This document shows positions 28,051-36,767 of a stretch of DNA of 46,384 nt, in pieces. How positions within the stretch are numbered: the stretch's first letter is position 1; each line of letters starts with the position of its first letter. The notes beneath the pieces are model-generated. The model had not been told where the DNA came from. It saw only the letters and a list, made by a program, of their open reading frames with translations, and did no database searches. The stretch is from Dehalococcoidia bacterium (GTDB lineage Bacteria > Chloroflexota > Dehalococcoidia > Bin125), in the NCBI GenBank assembly GCA_022825265.1, contig JAJDXE010000016.1, positions 1 through 46,384 of the forward strand, in the 5' to 3' direction. The position numbers and the translations under genes were made by a program.

Positions 28051-29710
28051 GGATTCGCACTCGCCGATTCGGTTCTCGACCACGGCTGACGGACTCCAGC
28101 GCCTGATCGCTGGCCAACTGATGCTGCAGTTTGCGGATGTACGGCCCCTGCGGGGTTAGATCAATCGACGACTGGCGCCCGGAGTGAATCTGCGAGATCG
28201 CCTCCTCTGCCTCTGACAGCGCGGCCGTAACCGTGTCGTTGGGCGACGCGCCTTTGGACAGCGCTCGCAGACTCTTCTCCATCTGCAGCACCGTGTTGTG
28301 CTTGAGCACAACGACCGGCAGCCGGCGTGACTCCGCCAGCCGCAACTCCGGTGGTCGACGCCGGAACGCCGCCCGCAGAGTGAGCAGGACGTCCGCCTCC
28401 TCGATTCGTTCGGCAATGGAGACATTGGCTCCGGTCTCGCGTATCGCTTCGCGGAGCCTCGAGAGTGACACGCCCAGGGGGTAAACCTTCTGATGCGGCC
28501 CTTGGGCTGCTGTTCGCGGCCGAGAATTCGTCCGGCGCCGAAGCGGCGCCTCATGCGATGACCCATTGCCAAAGCTCGGACCGCTGCCCGCTGCAGACAT
28601 CGATGATCTGCGCTCGAACATGTCGCTCAACGAGGTCTCGAACCCTGACAGACCTCCATCGGAGACCACTGACTCGACCGAATCAGTCGATGTGTGCACC
28701 GCCCCGTCGTCATCGACTTCGCGAATCTCCGCGGCGACAGATTCGCCGCGCAACAGTGCATCGACAGTCGTATCAAGGTCGGAGTGGACGGCGACGCGCG
28801 TGAACGATTGGATCTCGACCAACGCCTCAAACGTCGGCGGCGCCTTGCGTTCCAACACAGACTTGCGAGTTCCCCGACGCCGAGCCTCTTCGTCCGACAG
28901 CGTCACCGTCTGGATCCCGCCGATCAGGTCGACCAACGTCGGATTCAACATCAGGTTGGCCAGCGTGTTCCCGTGAGCAGTGGCAACAAGCTGGACCCCG
29001 CGCTCAGCGATCGTGCGCGCTGCCTGCGCTTCCAGTTCGGTCCCGATCTCGTCAATCACGATCACTTCGGGCATGTGATTCTCAACCGCCTCGACCATTA
29101 CCGAATGCTGCAACTCCGGACGTTCCACCTGCATTCGCCGTGCCCGACCGATCCCCGAGTGAGGAATGTCACCGTCGCCGCCGATTTCGTTGGACGTGTC
29201 GACGATCACCACGCGCTTGCCCTGCTCTGCCAGCACGCGCGCCGCCTCGCGGAGGATCGTCGTCTTGCCCACGCCCGGCCGCCCAAGCAGCAAAATCGAA
29301 GCGCCGGCCTTGACGAAATCTTCGATCACGGCCACCGATCCCGTGACCGCCCGACCCACCCGCATGGTCAAGCCGACCACGCCTTTCTGACGATTGCGGA
29401 TGCATGCAATCCGGTGCAGCGTTCGCGGAATGCCCGCACGATTGTCGGCCCCGAAGTCGCCCAGGCCCGCAACCACTAACTGCAGTTCAGCGTTGGTGAC
29501 TTCACTGTCCCGCAGGATGACTTCGCCCTCGAGATACCGCGCGTAGGGAGTCCGCCCAAGGTCGAGCACAATCTCCAGCAGGCTGTCTTCTTCGCCCCGC
29601 GCTCCGACCGCTTTGCGGATTCCCGCCGGTAGGGTCGACAACAGCGCCTCGAGATCGTCGCTGTGCGACGGCGTGGCCGCGTCTCTATTGGCGGTTGACA
29701 AGTCCGTCAT
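28040..29710 (-). CDS. R3H-domain AAA ATPase (SpoIIIAA/Ycf45-like)
   Basis: 556 aa. An ATPase related to secretion and SpoIIIAA ATPases: P-loop GRPGVGKT (143-150), VDTSNEIGGDGD, Walker B VIVIDEIGTE and ATAHGNTL. A linker of about 90 residues follows, then a second region (VYPLGVSLSRLREAI, LTLRAAFRRRPPELR) and a C-terminal R3H single-strand nucleic acid-binding segment around GPYIRKLQHQLA and GREPNRRVRI. The family occurs in cyanobacteria, plastids, Deinococcus and Chloroflexota, with unclear function. First gene of the tmk-thrB-lysC unit. Confidence 0.88.
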   Translation of the reverse strand: MTDLSTANRDAATPSHSDDLEALLSTLPAGIRKAVGARGEEDSLLEIVLDLGRTPYARYLEGEVILRDSEVTNAELQLVVAGLGDFGADNRAGIPRTLHRIACIRNRQKGVVGLTMRVGRAVTGSVAVIEDFVKAGASILLLGRPGVGKTTILREAARVLAEQGKRVVIVDTSNEIGGDGDIPHSGIGRARRMQVERPELQHSVMVEAVENHMPEVIVIDEIGTELEAQAARTIAERGVQLVATAHGNTLANLMLNPTLVDLIGGIQTVTLSDEEARRRGTRKSVLERKAPPTFEALVEIQSFTRVAVHSDLDTTVDALLRGESVAAEIREVDDDGAVHTSTDSVESVVSDGGLSGFETSLSDMFERRSSMSAAGSGPSFGNGSSHEAPLRRRTNSRPRTAAQGPHQKVYPLGVSLSRLREAIRETGANVSIAERIEEADVLLTLRAAFRRRPPELRLAESRRLPVVVLKHNTVLQMEKSLRALSKGASPNDTVTAALSEAEEAISQIHSGRQSSIDLTPQGPYIRKLQHQLASDQALESVSRGREPNRRVRIHAG

Positions 29711-29816
29711 CTACCCCGTTCCGCTGCGGAGACCACTCGACCGTCCATTCACCAACGTCGCATCGTCAGCATCACGCCGTCAGTGTATCGCTCAGCGAAC
29801 ATCTGCTCGCGACGCC

Positions 29817-30653
29817 CTATGCAGTCGCGATAGCGCTCTCAAGCTCGTCTACCTCGCCGCCACCGGCCATCAGGTAGGACAGGCTCTCAAGCGTCAGCGT
29901 TTCGCTCGGTCGGTCCTCCACCAACCGGCCACGCTGGAAGACCAGGAATCGATCGCCAACCCAGAACGCGTGCTGAGGCTTCGGCGTGACCAGGATCACC
30001 GCCGTCCCTCGCTGCGCCGCCCGGCGAATCAATCGCAGGACCGCGCCCGACTGCCGCACGCCAAGCGCCGAGGTCGGCTCGTCGAGGATCAACACCCGCG
30101 CGCCGTAATACATCGCCCTCGCGATCGCGAGGCCCTGGCGCTCTCCCCCCGAGAGCGTATGTGCCGCCCGATCTGGATCACCGAGATTGACGCCCAGTTT
30201 TTCCAGTTCGGACTGCATCGCCTCCTTGGCGTATCCGACATCGAAGCGCTGAAAGATGCCCCAGCCCTTAACCGGCTCGCCGCCCATGAAAAAGTTGCGC
30301 CACAACGACATCATCGGAGCCAGTGCAAGATCCTGGTAGACGGCGACGATTCCCAGTGACCGGGCCTGACGGGGAGAGGTGAACTCGGTGGGAAGCCCGT
30401 CCAGGAGGATCTCCCCTTCGCTTGGGCGGATGAGTCCGCAGAGCATCTTGATGAAAACCGACTTGCCCGCGCCGTTGTCTCCGACGACGCAGGTCACCTC
30501 GCCTGCTCGCAGCGAGACATCGACGTCCTCTAATGCCTGAACTGAGCCAAACCGCTTGCCCAGACCTCTGACTTCCAGGACGGGGACTTCGGCCTGAGCG
30601 GCGGGATCGATCGTGGTCTCGTCAGCCGCTGGTGTCGATTGATCAGTCGTCAT
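29817..30653 (-). CDS. Sugar-type ABC transporter ATPase, switch histidine absent
   Basis: 278 aa, single nucleotide-binding domain of FrcA type. Walker A VGDNGAGKS (about 57-65), Q-loop VAVYQD, signature LSGGERQ (167-173), Walker B LILDEP (188-193). At the H-loop, where FrcA-like proteins have TH, this one reads VILVTPKPQHA, so the switch histidine is replaced by proline (P224). ATG 30653 has GGAG seven nt upstream. Follows the permease by 22 bp. Confidence 0.92.
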   Translation of the reverse strand: MTTDQSTPAADETTIDPAAQAEVPVLEVRGLGKRFGSVQALEDVDVSLRAGEVTCVVGDNGAGKSVFIKMLCGLIRPSEGEILLDGLPTEFTSPRQARSLGIVAVYQDLALAPMMSLWRNFFMGGEPVKGWGIFQRFDVGYAKEAMQSELEKLGVNLGDPDRAAHTLSGGERQGLAIARAMYYGARVLILDEPTSALGVRQSGAVLRLIRRAAQRGTAVILVTPKPQHAFWVGDRFLVFQRGRLVEDRPSETLTLESLSYLMAGGGEVDELESAIATA

Positions 30654-30675
30654 CTCTCGCTCCAACTCGGTCCCG

Positions 30676-31737
30676 CTAGCCCGAGCGCGCTGTTCGAACG
30701 CGTTCGCCAACAATGTGATTGATCAGAGTCGCCAGCAGGAGCAGCACGCCATAGAACGCCCAACGCCAGTCGGAATTCCACCCTGCGTGGGGAATGCCGA
30801 CAAAGGCGATTCCCCAGATCAACGCACCGATCGCCGGGCCAATCGCCGAACCACGACCACCCGACATCGCACAACCGCCAACCACCGCTGCGATGATGTA
30901 GAAGAACTCGGCCCCGACGCCCTGTCCCGCCTGCACCGATGTGTAGCGCACCGCGTTACTGACGCCGACGAACCAAGCGGCCCCGGCAGTCAGCATGAAC
31001 AGCCCGATCTTCGTGCCATTCACCGGTACGCCCACAGCCCTCGCCGCTTCGCGATCGCCGCCGGTAGCGAAAATCCAGTTCCCGATCTTGGTCCGCCACA
31101 GGATCCATGTGGCAATCAGAGTGAATCCACCCCACCACAACAGCGAGACGCGGAAATCTGAAGGCGCCGTCCCAAACACCGTCGCGACGATCGAGTGCAA
31201 CGAATCGAATCCCGCTGCGTCGTCAATGTTCTCGATCAATGCGTCGCCGGTGAAGTACTTCGACAGCGCCACGTTGGCGCCGCGCAAGCCGAAGAACGTA
31301 CCTAGCGTGATCACAAACGACGGCAGTCCGGTCCAGACGACCAGCACACCGTTCCACAGACCCAAAGCAAGGCAAATCAGCAGTGAGAGAAGCAACGCCA
31401 GCCAGAGATTCATTCCCCACTCAGTTGCCATCACGCCCAACAGCGCGCCGGCCGTACCGACCATCACCCCGGTTGACAGATCGAACTCTCCGCTGATCAT
31501 CAACAGGCCGACCGCCACGGCGATGATCCCGTAAGGCCAGGCGGTATCCAGCACGCGCGCGATGGTTGGAATCTCCAACATGGCGCCGGAACTGGCGATG
31601 CTGAAGAACATCAACAGCAGTGCCGCTGCGACCAGGGAACCAAGCTCGGGACGCAAAACCGCCGTTTGCACCCATGGTCGAGCGTTGCCGAACCTGGGCA
31701 GTTGTAACAGTGACACCGATTCGCCCCCCTCTGCCAA
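30676..31737 (-). CDS. Sugar-type ABC transporter permease
   Basis: 353 aa, 8-10 hydrophobic segments, of the RbsC/FrcC family. Typical motifs: GLLMISGEFDLSTGVMVG, LPSFVITLGTFFGLRGAN and GREAARAVGVPV-like coupling segment (GGDREAARAVG), plus GGCAMSGGRGSAIGP. It probably works as a homodimer with the ATPase downstream. Substrate cannot be read from sequence; the family carries pentoses, hexoses and similar compounds. Confidence 0.93.
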   Translation of the reverse strand: MAEGGESVSLLQLPRFGNARPWVQTAVLRPELGSLVAAALLLMFFSIASSGAMLEIPTIARVLDTAWPYGIIAVAVGLLMISGEFDLSTGVMVGTAGALLGVMATEWGMNLWLALLLSLLICLALGLWNGVLVVWTGLPSFVITLGTFFGLRGANVALSKYFTGDALIENIDDAAGFDSLHSIVATVFGTAPSDFRVSLLWWGGFTLIATWILWRTKIGNWIFATGGDREAARAVGVPVNGTKIGLFMLTAGAAWFVGVSNAVRYTSVQAGQGVGAEFFYIIAAVVGGCAMSGGRGSAIGPAIGALIWGIAFVGIPHAGWNSDWRWAFYGVLLLLATLINHIVGERVRTARSG

Positions 31738-31760
31738 TCTTGGGCAGATTACTCCGTCGT

Positions 31761-32795
31761 TTACTCGTCCGCGCTGGCGGCGGATGACCGCTGCATGGCC
31801 GCTCGGACGCGTGCCACGTTATGGGTATCGATGAATCCCGGACCAAGCAGCACTCCCCGGCCGGCGATCCATTGCAGCAGCGCATCGGCCAGTTCATCAC
31901 CCTGGGTCAGCTCCGAATACTGCACCAGACGCGAGTATGCGACCGGCAAGTAGCCCTGGAGATATGGTTGCTGATCGACTGCAAACTCCACCCGCCCGTC
32001 TTCGATCGCATCCAGAACCTCCTCATTCAGCTCAAACACCGCATGGATCACGGCGCGCTGACCGCCCTCTGTCGACCGAGCTGAATCGATCGCCGCTGCG
32101 GCTCCATTCATCACAGCGGTATTCATCGTCAGCACTGCGTCGATCGATGGATCGGCCAGCAATGCTCGCTCAATCTGCTCCTCGACTCCGTTGCCCGGTT
32201 CAACCTTGAGCGTGGTGAGCTGTTCCAGGCGTGAACCGGCCCGATTGCATCTCGTCTCAAGGGCCAGGTTCAGTTGCTCATGTTGGACACAGAGCAGATG
32301 CGTACTCCCAGCCTCGACCAGGCGGTCGCCCACTGCCAGCCCGGCAACGGTTTCGACCTGCCCGAAATAGGAGTCGGCTCCAAGTTGCGCGCCAATGTCC
32401 GCGCCCACATTGACGACGTACACGGTCACACCGATCAGCGCAGCGTCACTCACAACCTCGGACAGCGCCTCCGGGTCGGACAATGTCACCACCAAGACCT
32501 CGAAGCCCTGCTGGACCGACTCGTCGATCAGGCGCACCCGCTCTTCAGCGTCGGGCGTCGAGCGCCAGAACAGGTTGACATCAAATGTCCTGGCGGCGTC
32601 CTCTGCCCCGGCTCGGACTTCAGCCCAGAACGGATCGTCCTCGGCACCATGCACGATCATGGCGACCGACATCGGCGGAGCCAATCCCAGTCCCAGCCGC
32701 TCGCGAGCCGCCTCGGCACATCCGGCTGCGATCAATCCCAAGACCGCGACAGTGGCCAACAGAATCAGTCCACGCAGTGAGTCGGGACGGATCAT
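31761..32795 (-). CDS. ABC transporter substrate-binding lipoprotein
   Basis: 344 aa. N-terminal signal with hydrophobic core and lipobox-like IAAGC (Cys26), then a type 1 periplasmic-binding fold: VAMIVHGAEDDPFWAEV, LIDESVQQGFEVLVV, and VDQQPYLQGYLPVAYSRL near the end. Close paralogue of the next gene upstream, from which it is separated by 2 bp. Feeds the permease/ATPase pair 23 bp downstream. Confidence 0.9.
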   Translation of the reverse strand: MIRPDSLRGLILLATVAVLGLIAAGCAEAARERLGLGLAPPMSVAMIVHGAEDDPFWAEVRAGAEDAARTFDVNLFWRSTPDAEERVRLIDESVQQGFEVLVVTLSDPEALSEVVSDAALIGVTVYVVNVGADIGAQLGADSYFGQVETVAGLAVGDRLVEAGSTHLLCVQHEQLNLALETRCNRAGSRLEQLTTLKVEPGNGVEEQIERALLADPSIDAVLTMNTAVMNGAAAAIDSARSTEGGQRAVIHAVFELNEEVLDAIEDGRVEFAVDQQPYLQGYLPVAYSRLVQYSELTQGDELADALLQWIAGRGVLLGPGFIDTHNVARVRAAMQRSSAASADE

Positions 32796-32797
32796 GT

Positions 32798-33895
32798 TCA
32801 GTCCTGACCCAACTGTGGGAAGCGGCGCACATTCGATTTGTCGACAAAGCCCGGCCCGGTCACCAATCGGCCCGACGCCGCCCAGCGCTCCATGCCCGCC
32901 AGGATGCCGCTCGTGTCCGAGTCAGCCTCCAGCGAAGTGAAGTAGGCAAACGCGATCGGTAAGAAGCCCTGCAGGTACGCCTGTTGATCTACTGCGAACA
33001 GCACATCTCCCGACTCGATCGCGGTCAGGATCGCCGGAGACACGTCGAACGTCGCCAGCTGCGCCGAAGAGCCCGAGGACTCAATCGCAGCCATCGCCAG
33101 CTCTGCGATGCTGGAGTTCAGCGCCAGAATGCCGTCGATGCTGGAATCGGCCTGAAGCACGGCCGCAATCTCGCCCGTGGTCGACACACGGTCCGCTGTT
33201 CCAGTCACAAACAACCGCTGTGAAGCGCCACCAGACAACTCCAAAGCCAACTCGGCATTCGCGCAGCGCGCCTCCAATCCGACATTGCCCGCCTCATGGA
33301 TCAGGCAGAGCAGATTGGTGACCCCGGCAGTGATCAGCCGTTCACCAGCGCCCAGGCCCGCGACACCATCGGGCTGACCGAAGTGGGTGACCGCGCCGAA
33401 CTCTCGACCCCGCTCCTCACCGGAATTGATCGTCATCACCAGCAACCCGGCAGCCACCGCCGAGCGAATCGACTGCTCCAGCGCGTCCGGGTCGGCCAGC
33501 GAAACGATCAGCACGTCGTAGCCCAACGCCACCGCATTGTCGACCAACCGCACCTGCTCGTTGACGTTGCCGTCGCCGTCATAAAACAGCTCGATCCCAA
33601 ACTCACGCTGCGCCGCGAATGCGCCTGCCGCCACTTCGTCCCAGAACGGGTCGCCGATCCCCCCGTGCGTCACCATCGCCACGCGGATATCGGTCGGAGG
33701 CAACACGCCGGTGCCGGCCTGTAGGGAGACATCCTCCTCCACGCGGCAGATGTACGCGGCAACCATCGCCAACGCAATCAACCCCAGGAGCACGGCCCAG
33801 CGCAGCCAGCCCTCATTCGCCAGACGTTCGACTCTGCGAGCCAGCACTCCCCAACTCCCCTGTTCCGCCAACCGAGCGAGCAGCCCGATCCTCAT
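32798..33895 (-). CDS. Second substrate-binding protein, membrane-anchored
   Basis: 365 aa, paralogue of the downstream lipoprotein (shared DPFWxEV, RLVDNAVALGYDVLIVSLADP, VDQQAYLQGFLPIA). It has about 33 N-terminal residues, then a hydrophobic stretch (RWAVLLGLIALAMVAAYIC) with no good lipobox, so it is likely held by a signal anchor rather than lipid. First gene of the transporter operon; ATG 33895 is 40 bp from the divergent phosphoesterase gene. Confidence 0.88.
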   Translation of the reverse strand: MRIGLLARLAEQGSWGVLARRVERLANEGWLRWAVLLGLIALAMVAAYICRVEEDVSLQAGTGVLPPTDIRVAMVTHGGIGDPFWDEVAAGAFAAQREFGIELFYDGDGNVNEQVRLVDNAVALGYDVLIVSLADPDALEQSIRSAVAAGLLVMTINSGEERGREFGAVTHFGQPDGVAGLGAGERLITAGVTNLLCLIHEAGNVGLEARCANAELALELSGGASQRLFVTGTADRVSTTGEIAAVLQADSSIDGILALNSSIAELAMAAIESSGSSAQLATFDVSPAILTAIESGDVLFAVDQQAYLQGFLPIAFAYFTSLEADSDTSGILAGMERWAASGRLVTGPGFVDKSNVRRFPQLGQD

Positions 33896-33923
33896 CGACC
33901 GGTACTTCACTACAGGCCACGCT

Positions 33924-33929
33924 AGGCTA
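33924..33929 (+). promoter_or_regulatory. -10-like hexamer for a leaderless phosphoesterase transcript
   Basis: TAGGCT lies within the 40-bp divergent spacer, with ACCAAGC (7 nt) before the ATG at 33936. This matches the -10 spacing of leaderless genes in GC-rich bacteria; no Shine-Dalgarno is seen. Confidence 0.4.
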
Positions 33930-33935
33930 CCAAGC

Positions 33936-34511
33936 ATGCGTATTGGCCTCATCTCCGACACCCATGTACCCGAAGCAGGAACCGAACTCTGGCCGCAGCT
34001 CTGGGATCGCATGAGAACCGCCGATGTCCTCCTGCACGGCGGCGACATTCACGACATCGCCCTGATCGACAAGCTGGAGGCAATAGCGCCGATTTACGTC
34101 GCGCGCGGCAACGGTGACGACGGCTCCGGCGGACGTCCGGTTCAACCGGAAGACCCACGCCTGCGCGAGGCCTGGTCGCTGGAGTTTGAAGGATTCACCT
34201 TCGGCCTCACGCACGACATGGCCCTACCCGAGTGGCCGCCGTATCGCACCGTCGAGTCGATGATGGATCATTACTTCGGCGGACCGCGCCACGTGGTCGT
34301 CCACGGAGACACGCACGTCGCCTCCATCGAGACCATCCGCGGTGTGCTCCTGATCAATCCGGGCAGCCCAATGTACCCCCGCAATCTCGACACCAGGATG
34401 GGCACCCTGGGATTCATTGAGATCAACAACGGACGCTTGCACGCCTGGCTGGAACAGCTGGATGAGGACGGCTCACACGTCGTCCGCGAGCAGCCAAAAT
34501 ACGTCTACTAG
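33936..34511 (+). CDS. YfcE/MJ0936-type metallophosphoesterase
   Basis: 191 aa, calcineurin-like fold. Metal-binding motifs in order: SDTH (residues 7-10), GGDIHD, GNGD, HGDTHV, with INPGSPMYPR near the end. The family includes phosphodiesterases of unknown physiological substrate. Divergent from the ABC operon and 71 bp before the stress-protein gene. Confidence 0.92.
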   Translation: MRIGLISDTHVPEAGTELWPQLWDRMRTADVLLHGGDIHDIALIDKLEAIAPIYVARGNGDDGSGGRPVQPEDPRLREAWSLEFEGFTFGLTHDMALPEWPPYRTVESMMDHYFGGPRHVVVHGDTHVASIETIRGVLLINPGSPMYPRNLDTRMGTLGFIEINNGRLHAWLEQLDEDGSHVVREQPKYVY

Positions 34512-34570
34512 CACCCGCACGAACCACTCGCCGCCAACCCCGACCTAACGCGCCAGCTGTTCCCAGCGAA

Positions 34571-34576
34571 TATTCT
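34571..34576 (+). promoter_or_regulatory. -10-like hexamer for a leaderless usp transcript
   Basis: TATTCT, then ACGCGC (6 nt), then the ATG at 34583. No ribosome-binding site is visible. Confidence 0.45.
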
Positions 34577-34582
34577 ACGCGC

Positions 34583-35098
34583 ATGGCCGGCGTTACTGTC
34601 CTCGTTCCCTTCGATCGCTCGCCCGAGGCACGGCGCGGGCTCGATGTCGCCCTGCACCTCGCTCGAGTCGACCGGCGCAAGTCCCGGGTCTTGCCGATCT
34701 ACGTCGTTGAGGTCGATCGAGCCCATCCGGTCGATAGCGATCTGCCCCAGGAATCCGCCCAGGGTGAAGCTTGCCTCGCCGAAGCCGAAGCCGCCGCCCG
34801 CCAGGCCAAAGTCTCCTGCGAAGCCATCCTCCTCCAGGCCCGCAGCGCCGGTCCCGCGGTCGTCGACCTCGCCGCGACCGAGGAGATCGACCTGCTCGTA
34901 CTCGGCGTCTCGCACGCCAACACCGTGCACGGAGGCGTTGGCGAGCAGACGGCGCTGGTGCGCCGATCGGGCGCCGCCATCGACCTCGGGCACACTGCCG
35001 ACTACATCCTCTCTCACGCGCCCTGTGAAGTGGTCGTCGTCCGCGAGCCGGCACAGAATCGCAGCGGCCAACTCAACAGCGGATTCATCGGCGACTAG
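34583..35098 (+). CDS. Universal stress protein family
   Basis: 171 aa, single UspA domain: TVLVPFDRSPEARRGLDVAL at the start and IDLLVLGVSHAN plus APCEVVVVREP near the end. The usual ATP-binding GxxGxxxxG(S/T) region reads GGVGEQTALVRRSG and is only partly conserved, with a longer insert (AAIDLGHTADYIL). It lies 33 bp before two TrkA/KTN genes. Usp proteins often accompany ion transporters, so a regulatory link to potassium uptake is plausible. Confidence 0.85.
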   Translation: MAGVTVLVPFDRSPEARRGLDVALHLARVDRRKSRVLPIYVVEVDRAHPVDSDLPQESAQGEACLAEAEAAARQAKVSCEAILLQARSAGPAVVDLAATEEIDLLVLGVSHANTVHGGVGEQTALVRRSGAAIDLGHTADYILSHAPCEVVVVREPAQNRSGQLNSGFIGD

Positions 35099-35131
35099 TC
35101 GCCAGGAACAACGGGAAGCAGGCCGACAACG

Positions 35132-35557
35132 ATGCGCGTCGTCATCATGGGCTGCGGCAGACTGGGGTCGACCCTGGCACGCGAACTCGACCACGAAGGC
35201 CACGATGTCACAGTGATCGACATCGACTCGGCCGCCTTCAACTGGCTCGAAGAGGACTTTCGCGGCGCAACCGTCATCGGCGCCGGCGAGGACGTTGAGG
35301 TGCAGCAAGTCGCAGGCGTCCCCCGCGCCGACATCTTCCTCGCCCTCGCCAACGGCGACAATCGCAATGCGATGGCAGTCCAGGTGGCCAAGCACATTCA
35401 CCGCGCCCCCAGAGTCGTTGCCCGCATCTACGACCCGGAACGCGCGGAGGTCTACCGCCAGCTCGGCATTAACGTTGTCAATCCCACTACCATCCTCGAC
35501 CAGATGGTCCGCGAAGCCGCGTTCGCCAGCGAAGATCCCAACGGGGCAACAGCCTAG
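35132..35557 (+). CDS. TrkA/KTN-domain protein, N-terminal domain only
   Basis: 141 aa. Rossmann-type RCK/KTN domain binding NAD(H) or ATP: GCGRLGSTLARELDHEGHDV, the ribose-binding acidic residue in VIDID, and GVPRADIFLALANGDNRN. It stops after the KTN domain and has no TrkA-C domain. Two bp separate it from the next TrkA gene. Such subunits gate potassium transporters, but no TrkH/KtrB-type channel is in this window. Confidence 0.9.
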   Translation: MRVVIMGCGRLGSTLARELDHEGHDVTVIDIDSAAFNWLEEDFRGATVIGAGEDVEVQQVAGVPRADIFLALANGDNRNAMAVQVAKHIHRAPRVVARIYDPERAEVYRQLGINVVNPTTILDQMVREAAFASEDPNGATA

Positions 35558-35559
35558 CC

Positions 35560-36222
35560 ATGTACATCATCATCGTCGGCGGCGGCAAAGTTGGACGAGG
35601 CGCAGCCCGCGACTTGATCGAAATGGGCCACGAGGTCTGCCTGGTCGAGCGCGACGCCAACACCGCCTGGTCGATCAACAACGAACTCGGCGAAGTCGCT
35701 CTGCTCGGCGACGGCGCCGAGATCCACGTCCAGCGCGCCGCCGGCATGAACCGCGCCGATGTAGTGGTCGCCTGCACCGGCCGTGACCAGGCCAACCTCG
35801 CCGTCGCCCAGACCGCACAAACGCGATTCAACGTGGCCAAGGTCATCGCCAGGATTAACGATCCCCGCAACGAGCGCATCTTTCAGGCCCTCGGATTCAA
35901 CTACACGATCTCCGCCACCACAGCGATCGTCAACGCCATCGAGCAGGAAGTCAGCGCCGGGCTCACCAGGTTGACCCAACTACGATCGAGCGCATTCGTC
36001 CTGGCCGAACATGAAATCCCTCGGCTCGCGCCATGCGTCGGCTGCACGGTTCGCGATCTCGATCTCCCGCCGCACACCGTGTTGGCGCTCATCATCCGAG
36101 AGGATGACGAGCCGGAAATCCCCGGCCCCAACAGCACAATCAACGCGGCCGATGTCATCGTCGCAGTCACCCAACCCCAGCACGAATCCGCTCTCCGCAC
36201 GGCTCTGACCGGAGAGACCTAG
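35560..36222 (+). CDS. trkA: TrkA-family potassium uptake regulator
   Basis: 220 aa with both halves: KTN domain (VGGGKVGRGAARDLIEMGHE, ERDANTAWSINNE, CTGRDQANLAVAQ) and a TrkA-C domain (about 150-215: GCTVRDLDLPPHTVLALIIR, INAADVIVAVT). Probably forms a complex with the smaller KTN protein just upstream. Last gene of the usp-trkA unit; the 577-bp A-rich interval follows. Confidence 0.92.
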   Translation: MYIIIVGGGKVGRGAARDLIEMGHEVCLVERDANTAWSINNELGEVALLGDGAEIHVQRAAGMNRADVVVACTGRDQANLAVAQTAQTRFNVAKVIARINDPRNERIFQALGFNYTISATTAIVNAIEQEVSAGLTRLTQLRSSAFVLAEHEIPRLAPCVGCTVRDLDLPPHTVLALIIREDDEPEIPGPNSTINAADVIVAVTQPQHESALRTALTGET

Positions 36223-36277
36223 CTGCCCCTCACGCATCTCGATAGCCGCGATCTCAGGCGCCAGGCCCACCACTCCG

Positions 36278-36306
36278 TTGACTGCCAGCAACCAACGCAG
36301 TACGCT
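36278..36306 (+). promoter_or_regulatory. Strong candidate sigma-70 promoter
   Basis: TTGACT (36278-36283), exactly 17 bp, TACGCT (36301-36306). It is the best promoter match I find in the window, 494 bp before pheA and directed into the A-rich interval. Expected start near 36313. Confidence 0.5.
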
Positions 36307-36343
36307 TGTCCTATCTGCAAGTCGTCAGCCAACGGAGCCTGTG

Positions 36344-36727
36344 ATGCCTGTCGCCGCACCAGTCCCACCCGGATGCCCGGGCCGTTCGGCTGCCTCCACA
36401 CGCCTGTCCAACCGTTCACAGACCCTGCTCACAAATCCTGCGCAAACCGAAAAAACCATCGCAAAACTATCAAAAACTATCAACCTTGATCGGACGATCC
36501 CCAGCAAAACACTGGACATGCTGCCGAATCACGGCGCAAGAAAAAAATTCGGCCGAACCACGATCCATCCTCCTGCAGAACCTCGGCGTCGCCCCAGCTC
36601 AGACGCCGAGTACCCGGGCCAATCCAACCTGAAAAAACCTGAAAAAACCCGAAAGAAAAAAGACGCGATTCTCAGCAATACGCTGGAATTTCGCATACTC
36701 CAAGGCCCAGAAAAAAAGTTCACCTGA
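36344..36727 (+). CDS. Possible small basic protein, doubtful
   Basis: A 127-aa frame from ATG 36344, with GGAG six nt upstream and a good promoter about 38 bp before. The product would be Pro/Ala-rich at first, then Lys/Arg-rich (KTIAKLSKTI, KKPEKTRKKKDAIL). Codon use (many AAA, ACA, TCA, AGA, ATA) is unlike the neighbouring genes, so it may be recently acquired, lineage-specific or not coding at all. I recognise no family. Confidence 0.25.
   Translation: MPVAAPVPPGCPGRSAASTRLSNRSQTLLTNPAQTEKTIAKLSKTINLDRTIPSKTLDMLPNHGARKKFGRTTIHPPAEPRRRPSSDAEYPGQSNLKKPEKTRKKKDAILSNTLEFRILQGPEKKFT
36582..36610. repeat. 9-bp stem-loop in the A-rich interval
   Basis: CTCGGCGTC (36582-36590) and GACGCCGAG (36602-36610), perfect inverted arms with an 11-nt loop. 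No T-run follows directly on either strand, so it is not a clear terminator. Confidence 0.5.
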
Positions 36728-36745
36728 AACCGAAAACGCCGCCCC

Positions 36746-36767
36746 GCGCGCCAACTGCGCGCCAACC
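36746..36767. repeat. 11-bp tandem direct repeat before pheA
   Basis: GCGCGCCAACT followed at once by GCGCGCCAACC, 32 bp before the pheA ATG. This could be a regulator site or chance. Confidence 0.4.
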
